Origin: CBDCCV01 sp965215025
GTDB lineage: Bacteria > Bacteroidota > Rhodothermia > Rhodothermales > Salinibacteraceae
NCBI GenBank assembly: GCA_965215025.1
Contig: CBDCCV010000002.1
Location: 992,001-1,056,000 of the forward strand
Reading direction: 5' to 3'
DNA length: 64,000 nt
Part shown: positions 25,220 through 34,498 of the stretch, piece after piece
Numbering within the stretch: the stretch's first letter is position 1
How the letters are laid out: each line of letters begins with the position of its first letter
Made by a program: the position numbers and the translations under genes
The notes under the pieces: generated by a model
The model's input: only the letters and a program-made list of their open reading frames with translations
What the model was told of the DNA's origin: nothing
The model's database searches: none

Positions 25220-26178
25220 ATACTCTCCGCTGCGTGAACACACCTAAGCCCGTCCCCCTCCGCCCCGGCGACACGCTCGCGCTCATCGCGCCCGGCAGCC
25301 CGCCGAAGGATGCCGACGCGCTCGAACAGGGCATCGCCCACCTCAAAGCCAGAGGCTACCGCGTCGTGCGCCGCCGGAGCTACGTCCCGTGCGGCTACCT
25401 CGCTGGGCCGGACGCCGACCGCCTCGATGAACTCAACGGCTTCCTGCGCGACCCCGAGCCGAAAGCCCTTTTCTGCGCGCGCGGCGGCTACGGCTCGCTG
25501 CGTCTCCTGGACAAAATAGACTATGCCACCGCCCGCGCCCACCCGAAGCTCCTCGTCGGCTACAGCGACGTGACGGCGCTTCAGCTTGCACTTTACGCCA
25601 AGGCGGGCTGGCCCTCGCTCTCCGGCCCGATGGTCGCCGTCGAGTGGCCGGACCCGGACGCGGAGAGCGAGCGCCTCTTCTGGGAGTTGGCCGAAGGAAA
25701 AACGCCGCAGCCGCTCCTCGGCCCCGGCGGCGAGGCGCTCAGCCCGGAGCGGCCCGGCACGGCCGAGGGCGTTTTGCTGGGCGGCAACCTCTCGGTCTTA
25801 ACGCGGCTCATCGGGACGCCGTACCTGCCCATGCTCGACGGTGCCATCCTTTTTCTTGAAGACGTGGGCGAGGCGCCGTACCGCATCGACGGGATGCTGG
25901 CGCAGCTTCGGCTGGCGGGCGTATTGGACGCGCTTGGCGGGCTGGTGCTCGGGCGCTTTTCCGGATGGGAAGAAGCCGCCGCCGGCGCGCCTACGCTCGC
26001 GCTTGAAGAAATGCTGAGGGGTTACATCGAGGAGCTTGCGTGCCCGGTGGCGTCGGGATTGGCCTACGGGCATGTCGCGCGGAAGGCCACCGTGCCCATC
26101 GGCGTGCGGGCGCGGCTGACGGTGACGGAAGGCGACGCCGCGCTCTCGATTCTTGAACCCGTCGTCTCACCAACGTAG
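25216..26178 (+). CDS. ldcA: LD-carboxypeptidase, peptidase family S66
   Basis: LdcA removes the terminal D-Ala from tetrapeptides during peptidoglycan recycling; the relative MccF cleaves microcin C. The 320-residue protein has the S66 elements: A-R-G-G-Y-G-S-L-R, the nucleophile S117 in V-G-Y-S-D-V-T-A, a glutamate in F-L-E-D-V-G-E-A, and a late histidine in Y-G-H-V-A-R. It starts with GTG at 25216 overlapping the upstream TGA. The stop codon lies inside a 29-bp palindrome. It is cytosolic; MccF-type activity cannot be excluded. Confidence 0.92.
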   Translation: MNTLRCVNTPKPVPLRPGDTLALIAPGSPPKDADALEQGIAHLKARGYRVVRRRSYVPCGYLAGPDADRLDELNGFLRDPEPKALFCARGGYGSLRLLDKIDYATARAHPKLLVGYSDVTALQLALYAKAGWPSLSGPMVAVEWPDPDAESERLFWELAEGKTPQPLLGPGGEALSPERPGTAEGVLLGGNLSVLTRLIGTPYLPMLDGAILFLEDVGEAPYRIDGMLAQLRLAGVLDALGGLVLGRFSGWEEAAAGAPTLALEEMLRGYIEELACPVASGLAYGHVARKATVPIGVRARLTVTEGDAALSILEPVVSPT

Positions 26179-26203
26179 GGGCACATCGCCGATGTGCCCC
26201 TAC
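26175..26203. repeat. 29-bp hairpin, GTAGGGGCACA family (copy 1)
   Basis: GTAGGGGCACATCG and its exact complement are separated by one C. The ldcA TAG stop is at 26176-26178 inside the left arm. A second copy (26883-26911) follows purN, so purN is bracketed by the pair. Confidence 0.85.
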
Positions 26204-26227
26204 AGGTTTATTGCAAACGGTTGATCC

Positions 26228-26869
26228 ATGCCCCCCCACACCCAAGCGATGCGCCTGGCCGTCTTCGCCTCGGGCGGCGGGTCGAACTTCCAGGCCATCC
26301 TCGACGCCATCGACGCGGGGAAGCTGCCTGCAGAGGCCGCGCTGCTCGTGGCGGACCGCTCCGACGCCGGCGCGCTAGTGCGGGCCGAGGGGCACGGCGT
26401 GCCCACCGCCGTCCTCGACCCGAAAGCCTACGACAGCCCCGCCGTTTACACCGAAGCTTTGCTTGATGCGCTGCGCCGAGAAGAAGTAACTTTCATCGTG
26501 CTCGCGGGCTACTTGAAGAAGATTCCGGCCGAGGTCGTGGCCGCGTTCCGGGGGCGGATGCTCAACGTCCACCCGTCGCTTTTGCCGGCGTTTGGCGGCA
26601 AGGGGATGTACGGGATGCGCGTCCACCGCGCCGTGTTGGATTACGGCGCGCGCTGGACGGGCGTGACGGTCCACCTCGTGGACGAGGCGTACGACACCGG
26701 CCCCGTCGTTCTGCAAAAGCCTGTGCCCGTGCGCCCCGGCGACACGCCGGAAAAACTCGCCGCGCGCGTCCTCGACGTCGAGCACCAGCTTTACCCCGAG
26801 GCGCTGCGCCTCTTCGCCGAGGGCCGCGTGCGCGCCGAGGGTCGCCGCGTGCGCATCCGACAGAGATGA
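26228..26869 (+). CDS. purN: Phosphoribosylglycinamide formyltransferase
   Basis: PurN transfers a formyl group from 10-formyl-THF to GAR, step 3 of purine synthesis. It shows A-S-G-G-G-S-N-F-Q near the N-terminus, the catalytic N-V-H-P-S-L-L-P-A-F-G-G and the aspartate in Y-D-T-G-P-V-V; the length (213) is normal. The true start may be the ATG at 26249 (M-R-L-A-V-F), seven codons in. purH follows, so the two purine genes probably form a transcription unit despite the hairpin between them. Confidence 0.95.
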   Translation: MPPHTQAMRLAVFASGGGSNFQAILDAIDAGKLPAEAALLVADRSDAGALVRAEGHGVPTAVLDPKAYDSPAVYTEALLDALRREEVTFIVLAGYLKKIPAEVVAAFRGRMLNVHPSLLPAFGGKGMYGMRVHRAVLDYGARWTGVTVHLVDEAYDTGPVVLQKPVPVRPGDTPEKLAARVLDVEHQLYPEALRLFAEGRVRAEGRRVRIRQR

Positions 26870-26882
26870 CCTTAACCATGCC

Positions 26883-26911
26883 GTAGGGACACACCGGCGG
26901 TGTGTCCCTAC
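26883..26911. repeat. 29-bp hairpin, GTAGGGACACA family (copy 2)
   Basis: GTAGGGACACACCG plus one G plus the exact complement. It has the same 14-1-14 design and outer bases as the copy at 26175 but a different core, with compensating changes in both arms. Confidence 0.85.
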
Positions 26912-26936
26912 CTCCACCTCACCCGCTCTTTGCTGC

Positions 26937-28556
26937 ATGATCGAAACGAAAGACCTCCCCGCGCCCGACGACCTCCAGCGCGTGCGCCGCGCGCTCGTCT
27001 CCGTCTACGACAAAAGTGGCGTGGCGGACTTCGCGCGGCGCCTTCATGCGCTCGGCGTTGAACTCGTCTCCACCGGCGGCACCGCCGAAAAGCTGCGCGA
27101 GGCCGGCCTCCCGGTGACCGACGTGGCTGAGGTCACCGGCGCGCCCGAAATCCTGGGCGGGCGCGTCAAGACGCTCCACCCGAAGGTCCACGGCGGCCTC
27201 CTCGCCCGCCGCACCGACGAGGAAGACGCGGCCGAGCTAAAAGAACACGGCATCGCGCCCATCGACCTCGTCGTCGTCAACCTCTACCCGTTCGAGCAGG
27301 CCACCGCCGGCGCCGACACGGACGACGCCCGCACCGTCGAGAACATCGACATCGGCGGGCCGACGATGGCGCGCGCGGCGGCGAAGAACTTTTTCTTTAC
27401 CGCGGCGCTCACCTCGCCGGAGGACTACGGCGCCGTGGCCGAGGAGATGGAGGCGCAGGACGGGCAGCTCTCGCTGAAAACGCGGCGGCGCCTCGCCCGC
27501 AAAGCCTTCGCTCACACCGCGCGCTACGATGAGGCCGTGGCACGCTACTTCGCGCGCGACGGCGAGACGGACGCCGCATCCGGAGATGCCGAGGAGAAAG
27601 AAACGCTGCCGGAGACGCTGCGCTTAAGCCTGCCGCGCGTGCAGGCGCTGCGCTACGGCGAGAACCCGCACCAAAAGGCGGCGCTCTACGGGCAGCCCGA
27701 AACGTTCTTTGAGAAGCTTCACGGCAAGGCGCTTTCCTTCAACAACCTCATAGACTTAAGCGCCGCCCTTCATCTTATAGATGAGTTCGCCGAAGGCGAT
27801 CCGACGTGCGCCATCCTCAAGCACACGAACCCGTGCGGCGTCGCCACCGCCGGACGGCTCGAGGCGGCGTATCACCGCGCGTTCTCGACGGACCGGCAGT
27901 CGCCTTTCGGCGGCATCATCGTGGTCAACCGCGCGCTCGACCAGGCTACCGCCGAGGCCATCGATGCCATCTTTACCGAGATCGTCATCGCGCCGGAGTT
28001 CGAGGAGGGCGTGCTCGGCTTTCTGCAAGAGAAGAAAAACCGCCGCCTGGTAAAAAGCCTTCCGGCACGCACGGACGCAGCCTTCGACCTCCGGTCCGTC
28101 GTGGGCGGCCTTTTGGCGCAGGAGCGCGACGCTGCGTTCGAGGCGGGCAGCGCATCCGAAGAAGAATGGACCGTGCCTACCGAGCGCGCGCCCACGGAGG
28201 CGGAGTGGCGCGACCTGCGCTTTGCCTGGCGCGTGGTGAAGCACGTGAAGTCGAACGCCATCGTTTACGCGCAGGGGCGGGCCACGCTGGGCATCGGGGC
28301 CGGGCAGATGAGCCGCGTGGACGCCTCCGAGCTGGCCGTTTTGAAGGGCCAGAAAGCGGAACTTGATTTTCACGGAGCCGTGGTAGCTTCCGACGCCTTC
28401 TTCCCCTTTGCCGACGGCCTCGAAGCCGCCGCCGAGGCCGGCGCCCGCGCCGCCATCCAGCCCGGCGGCTCGATCCGCGACGACGAGGTCATCCGCGCCG
28501 CCGACGCGCTGGGCGTGGCGATGATCCTTACCGGCGCGCGCCACTTCCGGCACTGA
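26937..28556 (+). CDS. purH: Bifunctional AICAR formyltransferase/IMP cyclohydrolase
   Basis: PurH does the last two steps to IMP. The MGS-like IMP cyclohydrolase domain (R-A-L-V-S-V-Y-D-K-S-G, S-T-G-G-T-A, G-R-V-K-T-L-H-P-K-V-H-G-G) fills the first 200 residues. The AICAR transformylase part follows, with R-Y-G-E-N-P-H-Q, K-H-T-N-P-C-G and the C-terminal Q-P-G-G-S-I-R-D. The 539 residues are the normal length and all motifs are intact. Confidence 0.97.
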   Translation: MIETKDLPAPDDLQRVRRALVSVYDKSGVADFARRLHALGVELVSTGGTAEKLREAGLPVTDVAEVTGAPEILGGRVKTLHPKVHGGLLARRTDEEDAAELKEHGIAPIDLVVVNLYPFEQATAGADTDDARTVENIDIGGPTMARAAAKNFFFTAALTSPEDYGAVAEEMEAQDGQLSLKTRRRLARKAFAHTARYDEAVARYFARDGETDAASGDAEEKETLPETLRLSLPRVQALRYGENPHQKAALYGQPETFFEKLHGKALSFNNLIDLSAALHLIDEFAEGDPTCAILKHTNPCGVATAGRLEAAYHRAFSTDRQSPFGGIIVVNRALDQATAEAIDAIFTEIVIAPEFEEGVLGFLQEKKNRRLVKSLPARTDAAFDLRSVVGGLLAQERDAAFEAGSASEEEWTVPTERAPTEAEWRDLRFAWRVVKHVKSNAIVYAQGRATLGIGAGQMSRVDASELAVLKGQKAELDFHGAVVASDAFFPFADGLEAAAEAGARAAIQPGGSIRDDEVIRAADALGVAMILTGARHFRH

Positions 28557-28564
28557 ATCCGTTT

Positions 28565-28651
28565 TAGATTGCGGATTTTGGATTTTGGATTGGCTCCTTC
28601 CGCAGCCGAGTCCGCACAATCGAAAATCGCAAATCAGAAATTCAAAATCGG
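28565..28651. repeat. AT-rich inverted repeat, GGATTTTGGATTTTGG family
   Basis: The left arm (28565-28592, repeated GGATTTT) pairs loosely with the right arm (28617-28650, CAATCGAAAATCGCAAATC, TTCAAAATC). It fills the purH-mreB gap and is far more AT-rich than its surroundings. Confidence 0.6.
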
Positions 28652-28654
28652 TAC

Positions 28655-29665
28655 ATGGGTCTCTTCAACTTCTCGAACGACGTCGCCATTGACCTGGGGA
28701 CGGCCAACACGCTCATCTACATCCGCGGGCGCGGCATTGTCCTCAACGAGCCGAGCATCGTGGCGCTGCACCGCAACAGCCGCAAGGTGCTGGCCCTGGG
28801 CTACGAGGCCATGCAGATGCACGAGCGTACGCACAAGGAGATCGAGACGATCCGCCCCTTGAAAGACGGCGTGATCGCCGACTTCGAGGTGGCCGAGCAG
28901 ATGATCCGCGGCCTGATCCGCAAGGTGCAGAAAAGCTGGATGGCCTCCATCCGTCGCATGGTCGTGTGCGTGCCGAGCGGCATCACCGAGGTTGAATCGC
29001 GCGCCGTCAGGGACTCGGCCGAGCAGGCGGGCGCGAAGCAGGTGCACCTGATCCAGGAGCCGATGGCGGCGGCCATCGGCATCGGCCTCAACGTCGAGGA
29101 GCCGGTGGGGAACATGATCGTGGACGTGGGCGGCGGCACGACGGAGATCGCCGTGATCGCGCTCTCGGGCATCGTCATCGACGAGTCCATCCGCGTGGGC
29201 GGCGACGAGTTGGACGCGGCCATCGTGCAGTATTTCAAGCGCAACCACAACCTCCTCATCGGCAGCCGCACGGCCGAAAGGATCAAGTGCGAGATCGGCT
29301 CGGCCATCGAGCTGGACCCGGAGATGGAGCTTTCGGTCAAAGGGCGCGACCTGGTGAGCGGCATCCCGAAGTTGCGCACGGTCTCGAGCGAGGACGTGCG
29401 TGAGGCCTTGCGCGACTCGGTGAGCCAGATCAACGCCGCCGTCCTGCGCTGCCTGGAACGGACGCCGCCGGAGCTTGGCTCTGACATCCTGGAGCGCGGC
29501 ATCATGCTCACCGGCGGCGGCGCCATGCTCAAAGGCCTCGACACGATGATCCGCAACCGCGTCGAACTCCCCGTCTTCATCGCCGAGGACCCCTTGACGG
29601 CCGTCGTCCGCGGCACGGGCAAGGTCTTGGAGAAGCTCGAAGACTTCGAGCCGGTCTTGACGTAG
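28655..29665 (+). CDS. mreB: Rod-shape-determining actin homologue MreB
   Basis: MreB filaments under the inner membrane guide the elongasome. The 336 residues show the actin-fold phosphate motifs D-L-G-T-A-N-T near residue 12 and D-V-G-G-G-T-T-E-I near 157, plus the C-terminal T-G-G-G-A-M-L adenosine motif; the length is normal. mreC follows after a repeat-filled 95-bp gap. mreD is not next, since dacB follows mreC. Confidence 0.97.
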   Translation: MGLFNFSNDVAIDLGTANTLIYIRGRGIVLNEPSIVALHRNSRKVLALGYEAMQMHERTHKEIETIRPLKDGVIADFEVAEQMIRGLIRKVQKSWMASIRRMVVCVPSGITEVESRAVRDSAEQAGAKQVHLIQEPMAAAIGIGLNVEEPVGNMIVDVGGGTTEIAVIALSGIVIDESIRVGGDELDAAIVQYFKRNHNLLIGSRTAERIKCEIGSAIELDPEMELSVKGRDLVSGIPKLRTVSSEDVREALRDSVSQINAAVLRCLERTPPELGSDILERGIMLTGGGAMLKGLDTMIRNRVELPVFIAEDPLTAVVRGTGKVLEKLEDFEPVLT

Positions 29666-29667
29666 AG

Positions 29668-29753
29668 GTATGGAGGTGTGAGTGAATGGACATGTGGACA
29701 TTCTTTCTTGTGCACATCCTCTTCCATACCTCCACACCTCCTCACTTCCACAC
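29668..29753. repeat. Inverted repeat, GGTATGGAGGTGTG family
   Basis: GGTATGGAGGTGTGAGTG at 29668 faces CCATACCTCCACACCTCC at 29724 and CTCACTTCCACAC. It lies between the mreB stop and the mreC start. Confidence 0.6.
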
Positions 29754-29760
29754 GTAGCAA

Positions 29761-30585
29761 ATGACTTCGATCTGGGAGCGGATACAGGACTGGGTGCTTT
29801 TGGCCGCACTCCTGGTGGCGTCGGTGGCGGTGATGTTCTTTCAGAACGAGCCGCTCGTGCGTGCAGCGCGGGCCGCCTCGCTTGACGTCACGGCCCGGCT
29901 GGAGAGCACCTTCGCTTGGGTGGGGCACTACTTCCAGGCGCTCGACGCGAACACGCGCCTGCGCGAGGCCAACATCGAGCTTGCCAGCGAGGTGGCCCGC
30001 TCGCGCGAGGCGCGCCTCGAAAACGCGCAGATGAAACGGATGCTCGGCTTCCGCGACACGACGGCCTTCGCGCTCAAGCCCGCGCGCATCGTCTCCAAAG
30101 ACATCACCCGGCAGCGCAACTTCTTCACCATCGACGCCGGGATCAAAGACAGCGTGGCCGTGGGGATGCCGGTCATCGACGAGCAGGGCATCCTCGGCAA
30201 AGTGGTCCTGGTGAGCCGGGACTACGCCCGCGTGATGTCGTACCTGAACACGGAGTTCCGCGTGCCGGCCAAGGTGCAGGCCCTGCAAGCCGAGGGCATC
30301 GTAAGCTGGGACGGCGAGCGCTCGGACCGGCTGCAGATGGAGCACGTGGCCCGCACCGAACCCATCCTGCGCGGGCAGCTGGTGGTGACGAGCGGGCACA
30401 GCGGCGTCTTCCCCGCCGGCCTGCCCGTGGGCTACATCGACTCGCTCGCCGCACGGCCCGGCCGCAACGACTACCGCGTCTTCCTGCGCCCCACCACGCT
30501 GATGAACCGCGCCGCCTACGTCTTCGTTATCCTCCAGCAGCCCGACGCCGAGCTGCAAGCACTCAATGCCGAGGCCATCCGCTAA
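29761..30585 (+). CDS. mreC: Rod-shape-determining protein MreC
   Basis: MreC links cytosolic MreB to periplasmic PBP2. The 274-residue protein has one N-terminal membrane span (about 11-28), a coiled coil at about 45-90 (R-L-R-E-A-N-I-E-L-A-S-E-V-A-R) and the beta-barrel region with A-R-I-V-S-K-D, I-D-A-G-I-K-D-S-V-A-V-G-M-P-V and L-P-V-G-Y-I typical of MreC. Its position right after mreB supports the call. Confidence 0.95.
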   Translation: MTSIWERIQDWVLLAALLVASVAVMFFQNEPLVRAARAASLDVTARLESTFAWVGHYFQALDANTRLREANIELASEVARSREARLENAQMKRMLGFRDTTAFALKPARIVSKDITRQRNFFTIDAGIKDSVAVGMPVIDEQGILGKVVLVSRDYARVMSYLNTEFRVPAKVQALQAEGIVSWDGERSDRLQMEHVARTEPILRGQLVVTSGHSGVFPAGLPVGYIDSLAARPGRNDYRVFLRPTTLMNRAAYVFVILQQPDAELQALNAEAIR

Positions 30586-30638
30586 AGGCGCCGGCGCTTC
30601 ACTTTTGTTCGACCCGCCCTGCTCCCGAACCGCCGCCG

Positions 30639-32180
30639 ATGCCGCTTGCTACTCGCCGCCTTCTTGCTGTCACCCTCACCGCAGCGCTCTGGGCTGTAGC
30701 GCTCCGCCCGCCAGGCGCCGCGGCGCAGCCCGCCTTCCAGACCCCCGAGGCCCTTGCCGAGTACGTGGACGGCGCGCTCGATGCCGCCCCGCTCGCCGAC
30801 GCCTTTTGGGGCGCGTACGTCGTCAACGCCGAGACGGGTGCGGTCCTCTACGCGCGCAACGCCTCCAAGAACTTCGTCCCGGCCTCAAACGCGAAGCTCT
30901 ACACCACAGCCGCCGCGCTCGACCAGCTCGGCCCGGACTTCCGCTTCGAGACGCGCCTCTTTGCCGACGGGCCGGTCGAAGAGGGCGTGCTCCGGGGCAA
31001 CCTCGTCGTGCAGGGTGCGGGCGATCCTTCGCTCGGCGGCTACGAGCAGCGCCGCGACCCCGCCGCCGTCTTCCGCGCCTGGGCCGACTCGCTCAAGGCC
31101 GCCGGTATCTCCTTCGTCGAAGGCGACGTGGTGGGCGACGACGACGTGCTCTCCGACACGCCGCTCGGCGCGGGCTGGTCCTGGGACGACGAGCCGTACT
31201 ACTACGCCGCCGAGTCCGGCGGGCTGGTCTTCAACCAGAACGCGGTGGAATTCTGGATCGAGGGGCAAGCGCCCGGCGCGCCGGCGCAGGTGCGCTGGGA
31301 GCCGTTCAACACGGGCTACATCGAAGTCACCAACGCCACGCGCACCTCGGATTGGGGCACGTCCATCGAGGAGGACTACGCCCGCGCGCGCGGCACAAAC
31401 GCCATCTACCTGGGCACACGCGTCCCGGCCGGGCGCACCGAGCGCGAGACGCTCACCATCACCAATGGGACGCTCTACTTCGCGCACGTCCTGCGCGAGG
31501 CGCTCCTGCGCCGAGGCATCGGCGTGGACGGGCGCGCCGTGGACGTGGACGAGATGCCGCTCAAGCCCGCCTACGACGAGCGCTTCCGCCGGCTGGCGAC
31601 GTACACCTCGCCGCCGCTGAGCGAGATCGCCGCCTCGCTTCAAAAGGAGAGCCTGAACCTCTACGCCGAGCAGCTCTTGCGCACGCTCGGCGCGCGGCGC
31701 CCCGTGCCTGAGAGCGCGCTCGAAGACGAAGACATCGAACCTGGTTCGGCGGAGATGGGCGCGGCGGCCGCTCAGCACACCTTCGCCGCCGCCGGCGTAG
31801 ACACGAGCGCCCTCCGCCTGGCCGACGGGTCCGGGCTGTCGCGGATGAACCTCGTCTCGCCAGAGAGCACGGTGGCGCTTTTGCGCTACATGCGCGGCCA
31901 TCCGGACGCGGCCGTGCGCGAGGCGTTCGTTGAGGCCCTGCCGGTGGGCGGTGTGGACGGCACGCTCCAGCGCCGCTTCCAGCGCGGCGCCGCGCGGGGG
32001 AACGTGCGCGCCAAGACGGGCACCTTGACGAGCGCGAGCGCGCTCAGCGGGTACGTCACCACGGCGGCGGGCACGCCGCTGGCCTTCGCGCTCTTCTGCA
32101 ACCACTACACGGCCAGGACCTCGCGCGTGCGCCAGGCGCAGGACGTCGTCGTGCAAGCGCTGGCCGCCTACAGGCGCTGA
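30639..32180 (+). CDS. dacB: D-alanyl-D-alanine carboxypeptidase/endopeptidase, PBP4 (DacB) family
   Basis: PBP4-type (peptidase S13) enzymes cleave D-Ala-D-Ala ends and cross-links in the periplasm. A signal peptide (about 1-28) is followed by the S-x-x-K motif S83-N-A-K86, then D-G-S-G-L-S-R-M-N (S-x-N) near 400 and K-T-G-T near 456, with the inserted domain of this family between the first two. The 513 residues match the family. It follows mreC by 53 bp, so an mreBC-dacB morphogenesis unit is likely. Confidence 0.94.
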   Translation: MPLATRRLLAVTLTAALWAVALRPPGAAAQPAFQTPEALAEYVDGALDAAPLADAFWGAYVVNAETGAVLYARNASKNFVPASNAKLYTTAAALDQLGPDFRFETRLFADGPVEEGVLRGNLVVQGAGDPSLGGYEQRRDPAAVFRAWADSLKAAGISFVEGDVVGDDDVLSDTPLGAGWSWDDEPYYYAAESGGLVFNQNAVEFWIEGQAPGAPAQVRWEPFNTGYIEVTNATRTSDWGTSIEEDYARARGTNAIYLGTRVPAGRTERETLTITNGTLYFAHVLREALLRRGIGVDGRAVDVDEMPLKPAYDERFRRLATYTSPPLSEIAASLQKESLNLYAEQLLRTLGARRPVPESALEDEDIEPGSAEMGAAAAQHTFAAAGVDTSALRLADGSGLSRMNLVSPESTVALLRYMRGHPDAAVREAFVEALPVGGVDGTLQRRFQRGAARGNVRAKTGTLTSASALSGYVTTAAGTPLAFALFCNHYTARTSRVRQAQDVVVQALAAYRR

Positions 32181-32582
32181 TCGCGCGGACACAAAGGCCG
32201 GCGCGGCGGGGCTTGAGGTTACACGAGTTGTGACCCACGACGAAAGCGTTCGATCTCCGTCATCCTTCGTCCCGGCGCCGGGACTCAGGATCTCCCACGT
32301 CGCGGAAGGCCTCAACCGAGGAGATCCTTCACGGAGCCTGCCTCGGCTCCGGGGTTCAGGACGACAAACGGATAGGTCGCAACCTGGCTTAAGGTTACAC
32401 AACGCGGATACGCGGCGCGAACTCATCCGGGCGCTTAGGCGTCTACATAGCCCTGCCGGATCGGTGTTGCACCGCAGAACGGGACGCGCGCTCTTCTTCG
32501 CACGAGGCCGCTTTCGCTTTTCGTCCAGGCAGGTTTTCTCCGAGCATCGTTTTTCACGCAGCAGCAACGGCAGCCCCTTTGC
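32181..32582. other. 402-bp gene-free gap with repeats upstream of hslV
   Basis: It contains a TCATCCT-type repeat (32259-32365: GTCATCCT left, AGGACGAC right, inner GGCGCCGG and GGCTCCGG hairpins). That repeat lies between two near-identical direct repeats, GCTTGAGGTTACAC (32211-32224) and GCTTAAGGTTACAC (32387-32400). The 180 bp nearest hslV are unique; I see no clear promoter by eye. Confidence 0.6.
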
Positions 32583-33161
32583 ATGAACCTATCCTCGCAC
32601 GCACCGCTCCACGCCACCACCGTGCTCGGCGTCCGCGTGGGCGGCACCGTCGCGCTCGGCTCCGACGGGCAGGCCACCATGGGCGAGACGGTGATGAAGC
32701 ACCGGGCCGAGAAGGTGCGCGCCCTCTACAACGGTAAGATCCTGGCCGGCTTTGCCGGCTCCACCGCCGACGCCTTCACGCTTTTCGAGCGCTTCGAGGA
32801 GAAGCTGCAGCAGTACGGCGGCAACGTCACGCGCTCGGCCGTGGAGCTGGCCAAGGACTGGCGCACGGACCGCTACCTGCGCAAGCTCGAAGCGCTCCTG
32901 GCCGTGGCCTCCAAGGACCGGCTCCTCCTCATCAGCGGGGCGGGCGACGTGATCGAGCCGGACGACGACATCCTGGCCATCGGCTCGGGCGGGGCGTACG
33001 CGCTGGCGGCAGCGCGCGCGCTCGTCAAGCACGGCGGCGCGCTCTCGGCCCGCGAGATCGTAGAAGAAGGCCTCCAGATCGCCGCCGACATCTGCATCTA
33101 CACGAACGACCACATCACCGTGCACGAGCTGCAAAGCGAGCCGGAAGCGCAGACGGCCTGA
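32583..33161 (+). CDS. hslV: ATP-dependent protease subunit HslV
   Basis: HslV is the proteasome-like peptidase that works with the HslU unfoldase. The T-T-V-L-G-V-R motif with the nucleophile T12 is preceded by an 11-residue propeptide ending H-A, which must be removed to free the N-terminal threonine; CodW-type HslVs have similar short leaders. G-S-D-G-Q-A-T-M-G, K-V-R-A-L-Y-N-G-K-I-L-A-G-F-A-G and G-S-G-G-A-Y-A are conserved. hslU lies two genes on, separated by an NYN-domain gene. Confidence 0.96.
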   Translation: MNLSSHAPLHATTVLGVRVGGTVALGSDGQATMGETVMKHRAEKVRALYNGKILAGFAGSTADAFTLFERFEEKLQQYGGNVTRSAVELAKDWRTDRYLRKLEALLAVASKDRLLLISGAGDVIEPDDDILAIGSGGAYALAAARALVKHGGALSAREIVEEGLQIAADICIYTNDHITVHELQSEPEAQTA

Positions 33162-33245
33162 CGAGGCGCGCCTGCTTCCTGCTGACAGCATCGTCCGCGG
33201 ACGACCAGTGAAAAGAAAAACCATCATTCTAAACCACTGTTTGCA

Positions 33246-34424
33246 ATGCGTTACTCCCCCCCTCCTGAAGAGCAGCCGGCGGCCCTCGACGTGCAGCACG
33301 CCGCCATCTTGGTCGATTACCAGAACCTGCACGCGCGCCTTGGGCGCTACCTCCCCGGCGGCGCGAAGCCGAGCAGCTACATCACCGACGTGCTCAATGA
33401 ACTCAAGCGCTACCTCCACGACGCCGACGCCACGCAGACGAGCCTGACCTACGCCTACGCCGACTTCAGCGCGCTCCAGGGCGAGACGCGCGCCGTGGAG
33501 CAGGCGCTCTACCTGCAGAACGTGGAGCCGCGCTTCGTGCCGGCCACGCTCCAGGACAACGCCTCCGAGGTGCAGCTCTGCGTGGACGCCATCGGCCTGG
33601 TGCACCAGCGGCCGGACGTGCGTACGTTCGTCCTCGTCACCGGCAGCCGGCCCTACCTCCCGCTCGTGCAGGCCTTGAGGCGCCATGGCTGCCACGCCTT
33701 CGTCGTCGCCCTGGAAACGCCCTCGGCCCTTGAAGAGAGCGACGGCGACGTCTTCCTCAACCTGCGCAACCTCCTGGGCGAGGCCGCCCGCGCCGACCTC
33801 AACGGCAACCCCCCCCCGGCGGCGCCCGCGCGCGAGACCGGCGGCGGCCCCGATGGCTCCGCCTCGGCGGCGCCCGCATCGGCCGCATCGGCCTCCGCCG
33901 GCGGGCCGGACCCCGACAGCTACCGTCGGCTGGACGATCCGGCGGCCGTGCGCACGCTCGCCATCGCCGAGGAGCACTTCGGCCAGTACGAGGAGATCTA
34001 CCTCACGCCGCTCCTGCGCAAGCTCTCCGAGGTCTTAGGCAGCCAGTACGACCCGAAGTCGCTCGTGAGCAAGCTCGAAGACGCCCGCGCCGTGCGCTTG
34101 GAGAAGCGCCAGGGCTACCCGTATGACTACACCGTGCTCATCATGCACTACGACCACCCCGACGTGGAAGAGGCCCGGCGCGACACCAACTACCACCCCG
34201 CCCCGTCCTCCTACGCCGGCTCGGAAGAGGACCGCTACAACGGGGATGCGCGCCACGCCACCTCCGATGACGGCTACGGCGACAGCCCCGACGACCACGC
34301 CCGCCCCGACGCCGAAGACGCTGCGGAAGACGACGCCGCTTCTCCTACGCTTGAAAGCGACGAAGACGATGCCGAAGCCGAAGATGGCGCCGGCAACGAA
34401 GCCTGGGAAGAGGAAACCCACTGA
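33246..34424 (+). CDS. NYN-domain (PIN-like) putative RNase with acidic tail
   Basis: A 392-residue protein. Residues about 18-180 form a LabA/DUF88-type NYN domain: I-L-V-D-Y-Q-N-L with the first acidic residue, then E-V-Q-L-C-V-D-A-I-G and L-V-T-G-S-R-P-Y-L-P-L-V, the layout of metal-dependent NYN nucleases. After an Ala/Ser/Pro/Gly linker, about 225-300 looks like a small winged-helix-like domain (D-P-A-A-V-R-T-L-A-I-A-E-E-H-F). The last ~80 residues are strongly acidic and probably disordered. It lies between hslV and hslU, an uncommon arrangement; a role in RNA turnover under stress is an inference. Confidence 0.82.
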   Translation: MRYSPPPEEQPAALDVQHAAILVDYQNLHARLGRYLPGGAKPSSYITDVLNELKRYLHDADATQTSLTYAYADFSALQGETRAVEQALYLQNVEPRFVPATLQDNASEVQLCVDAIGLVHQRPDVRTFVLVTGSRPYLPLVQALRRHGCHAFVVALETPSALEESDGDVFLNLRNLLGEAARADLNGNPPPAAPARETGGGPDGSASAAPASAASASAGGPDPDSYRRLDDPAAVRTLAIAEEHFGQYEEIYLTPLLRKLSEVLGSQYDPKSLVSKLEDARAVRLEKRQGYPYDYTVLIMHYDHPDVEEARRDTNYHPAPSSYAGSEEDRYNGDARHATSDDGYGDSPDDHARPDAEDAAEDDAASPTLESDEDDAEAEDGAGNEAWEEETH

Positions 34425-34498
34425 CGCGGCCCGCGCCGCTTCCCCCGCGCACCTCTTCCGGACGAACCCTCCTACAGCCCCACAGGCGAAGCACCATT

